Shown: positions 63,384 to 64,000 of the stretch, piece after piece | Layout: each line of letters opens with the position of its first letter | Position numbering within the stretch: position 1 is the stretch's first letter | DNA from: Acidovorax sp. Leaf160 | Lineage (GTDB): Bacteria; Pseudomonadota; Gammaproteobacteria; Burkholderiales; Burkholderiaceae_C | DNA length: 64,000 nucleotides | Assembly: GCF_001424265.1 (NCBI RefSeq) | Contig: NZ_LMOV01000027.1 | Location: 1-64,000 of the forward strand | Direction of reading: 5' to 3' | Position numbers and translations under genes: made by a program | Notes under the pieces: generated by a model | Database searches by the model: none | What the model saw: only the letters and a program-made list of their open reading frames with translations | Told to the model about the DNA's origin: nothing

Positions 63384-63402
63384 CGGCCTGACGGCCTGAG
63401 CG
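63371..63402 (+). repeat. 8-bp tandem repeat over the stop codon of the oxidoreductase gene
   Basis: CCTGACGG occurs three times in a row plus a partial copy. The gene's TGA is inside the second unit, and each further unit brings another TGA in a shifted frame; gain or loss of units would alter only the last residues. Confidence 0.85.
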
Positions 63403-63499
63403 CGCGGCCAGGATGGCCCGACCTGATCGGTAGCGGCGCCGCGAGGCCCGCGTACCGCCACGGCGCAGAGCGGTTCCGGTGCGTGGATCTGCCGGATTT

Positions 63500-63546
63500 G
63501 CTATTAAAATAATAGCAGAATGCGCTTGATCGACGGGCGCTGCAGG
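63500..63546 (+). repeat. Short dispersed hairpin element, copy 10
   Basis: Perfect 7-bp stem GCTATTA/TAATAGC (63500-63506 with 63510-63516, AAA loop), 20 nt with GCGC at position 6, then GCGCTGCAGG at 63537. The best-preserved copy in the window. Lies between the oxidoreductase gene and yajC; the remaining 340-bp gap shows no gene. Confidence 0.88.
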
Positions 63547-63642
63547 CTGTTCTGGCGAGAACTCTTTGCCCTGGCCGGTCGCCGTCCTGGCCAAAGCCCG
63601 GCAGGGCGCGGGTTAAGGCGGGCCCCTTTCGGCGGCGCCGAA

Positions 63643-63648
63643 TACAAT
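63643..63648 (+). promoter_or_regulatory. Candidate -10 of the yajC promoter
   Basis: TACAAT in AATACAATGG, 80 bp before the yajC GTG. No good -35 is seen at the usual distance; a weak guess. Confidence 0.35.
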
Positions 63649-63727
63649 GGCTGGTTACGCCCGCCGAGCCGCGTTGGCCGCAGCGCGGGCGTCCGAATCG
63701 ACCCCTCACTCCGTGGAGCTTCCCGCC

Positions 63728-64000
63728 GTGTTCATTTCTTCCGCCTTCGCCCAGACCGCCCCTGCCGCCACCGCCACCGGCGGCGGCCTGATGGGCTCGC
63801 TCACCGGCATGCTGCCGCTGGTGCTCATGTTCGTGGTGCTGTACTTCATCATGATCCGCCCCCAGATGAAGCGCCAGAAAGAACACCGCGCCATGATCGA
63901 AGCCATCGCCAAGGGCGACGAGGTGGCGACCTCCGGCGGCCTGCTGGGCCGCGTGTCGCGCCTCTCTGAAGGCTATCTGCACCTGGAGATCGCCTCGGGC
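63728..64000 (+). CDS. yajC: Preprotein translocase subunit YajC (partial, runs off the window)
   Basis: Starts at GTG 63728 (VFISSAFAQTAP) with GGAGC at 63716, and continues past the edge; 91 codons visible. One membrane segment (about 25-46, LPLVLMFVVLYFIMIRPQMKRQKEH), then the conserved YajC domain with GDEVATSGGLLGRV. YajC belongs to the SecDF-YajC accessory complex of the Sec translocon; secD is expected next. Confidence 0.95.
   Translation, partial: MFISSAFAQTAPAATATGGGLMGSLTGMLPLVLMFVVLYFIMIRPQMKRQKEHRAMIEAIAKGDEVATSGGLLGRVSRLSEGYLHLEIASG

Overview
The window is one contiguous piece of a high-GC (roughly two-thirds G+C) Gram-negative chromosome. The gene content points to a betaproteobacterium of the Comamonadaceae, most likely Acidovorax-like: minCDE, GTP-type PEP carboxykinase, a single-chain indolepyruvate ferredoxin oxidoreductase, OpgD, YajC, an H-NS-type protein with the TWTGRGKPPAWI motif, an IPTL-CTERM protein, and a tripartite RND pump. 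The placement is inferred from family content, not from a search. I see no rRNA, tRNA, CRISPR array, prophage or transposase gene; this looks like core or lightly accessory chromosome.

Layout. 1-12.2 kb: a cobalamin-type radical SAM protein, an M20 carbamoylase/ureidohydrolase with a divergent LysR regulator, a GAF-GGDEF diguanylate cyclase, a metallo-beta-lactamase-fold hydrolase, a two-gene NitT/TauT-like ABC transporter without a binding protein, and a UbiH-like FAD hydroxylase. Two inverted copies of a long dispersed repeat flank this block (1-120 and 11621-11736). 12.2-18.3 kb: semialdehyde dehydrogenase, a small DUF-type protein, acetoacetyl-CoA synthetase, and a sensor kinase/response regulator pair. 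18.4-25.5 kb: an RND efflux operon (adaptor, pump, outer-membrane factor, MFS exporter) divergent from the two-component pair, which probably regulates it. 25.6-31.3 kb: one 1899-residue Ser/Thr kinase-AAA-GAF-PAS-GGDEF protein. 31.4-34.3 kb: a phospholipid synthase and minCDE. 34.3-39.3 kb: flavin reductase, an alpha/beta-hydrolase lacking its nucleophile, an M14 peptidase, an IPTL-CTERM surface protein behind an A+T-rich leader, and an H-NS-like protein. 39.6-46.9 kb: PhoD, DadA with divergent LysR, TetR, metallophosphoesterase plus LysR, and a small membrane protein. 47-52.6 kb: a five-gene ABC-transporter operon ending in a LOG-like gene, with divergent LysR. 52.7-64 kb: pckG, queC, a 50-residue membrane protein, opgD, threonine ammonia-lyase, Lrp regulator, indolepyruvate oxidoreductase, and the start of yajC.

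The most striking signal outside the genes is a short dispersed element with a rigid architecture: GCTAT, 7 nt, ATAGC, exactly 20 nt, then GCGC followed by a purine-rich AGG-like tail. I find ten copies in 64 kb, on both strands. Most are intergenic, but two lie in frame inside genes (aacS and dadA). Several metabolic genes fit together: acetoacetate activation, dioxovalerate-type semialdehyde oxidation, D-amino-acid oxidation, threonine deamination, oxidative decarboxylation of arylpyruvates and PEP carboxykinase together suggest growth on amino and organic acids.
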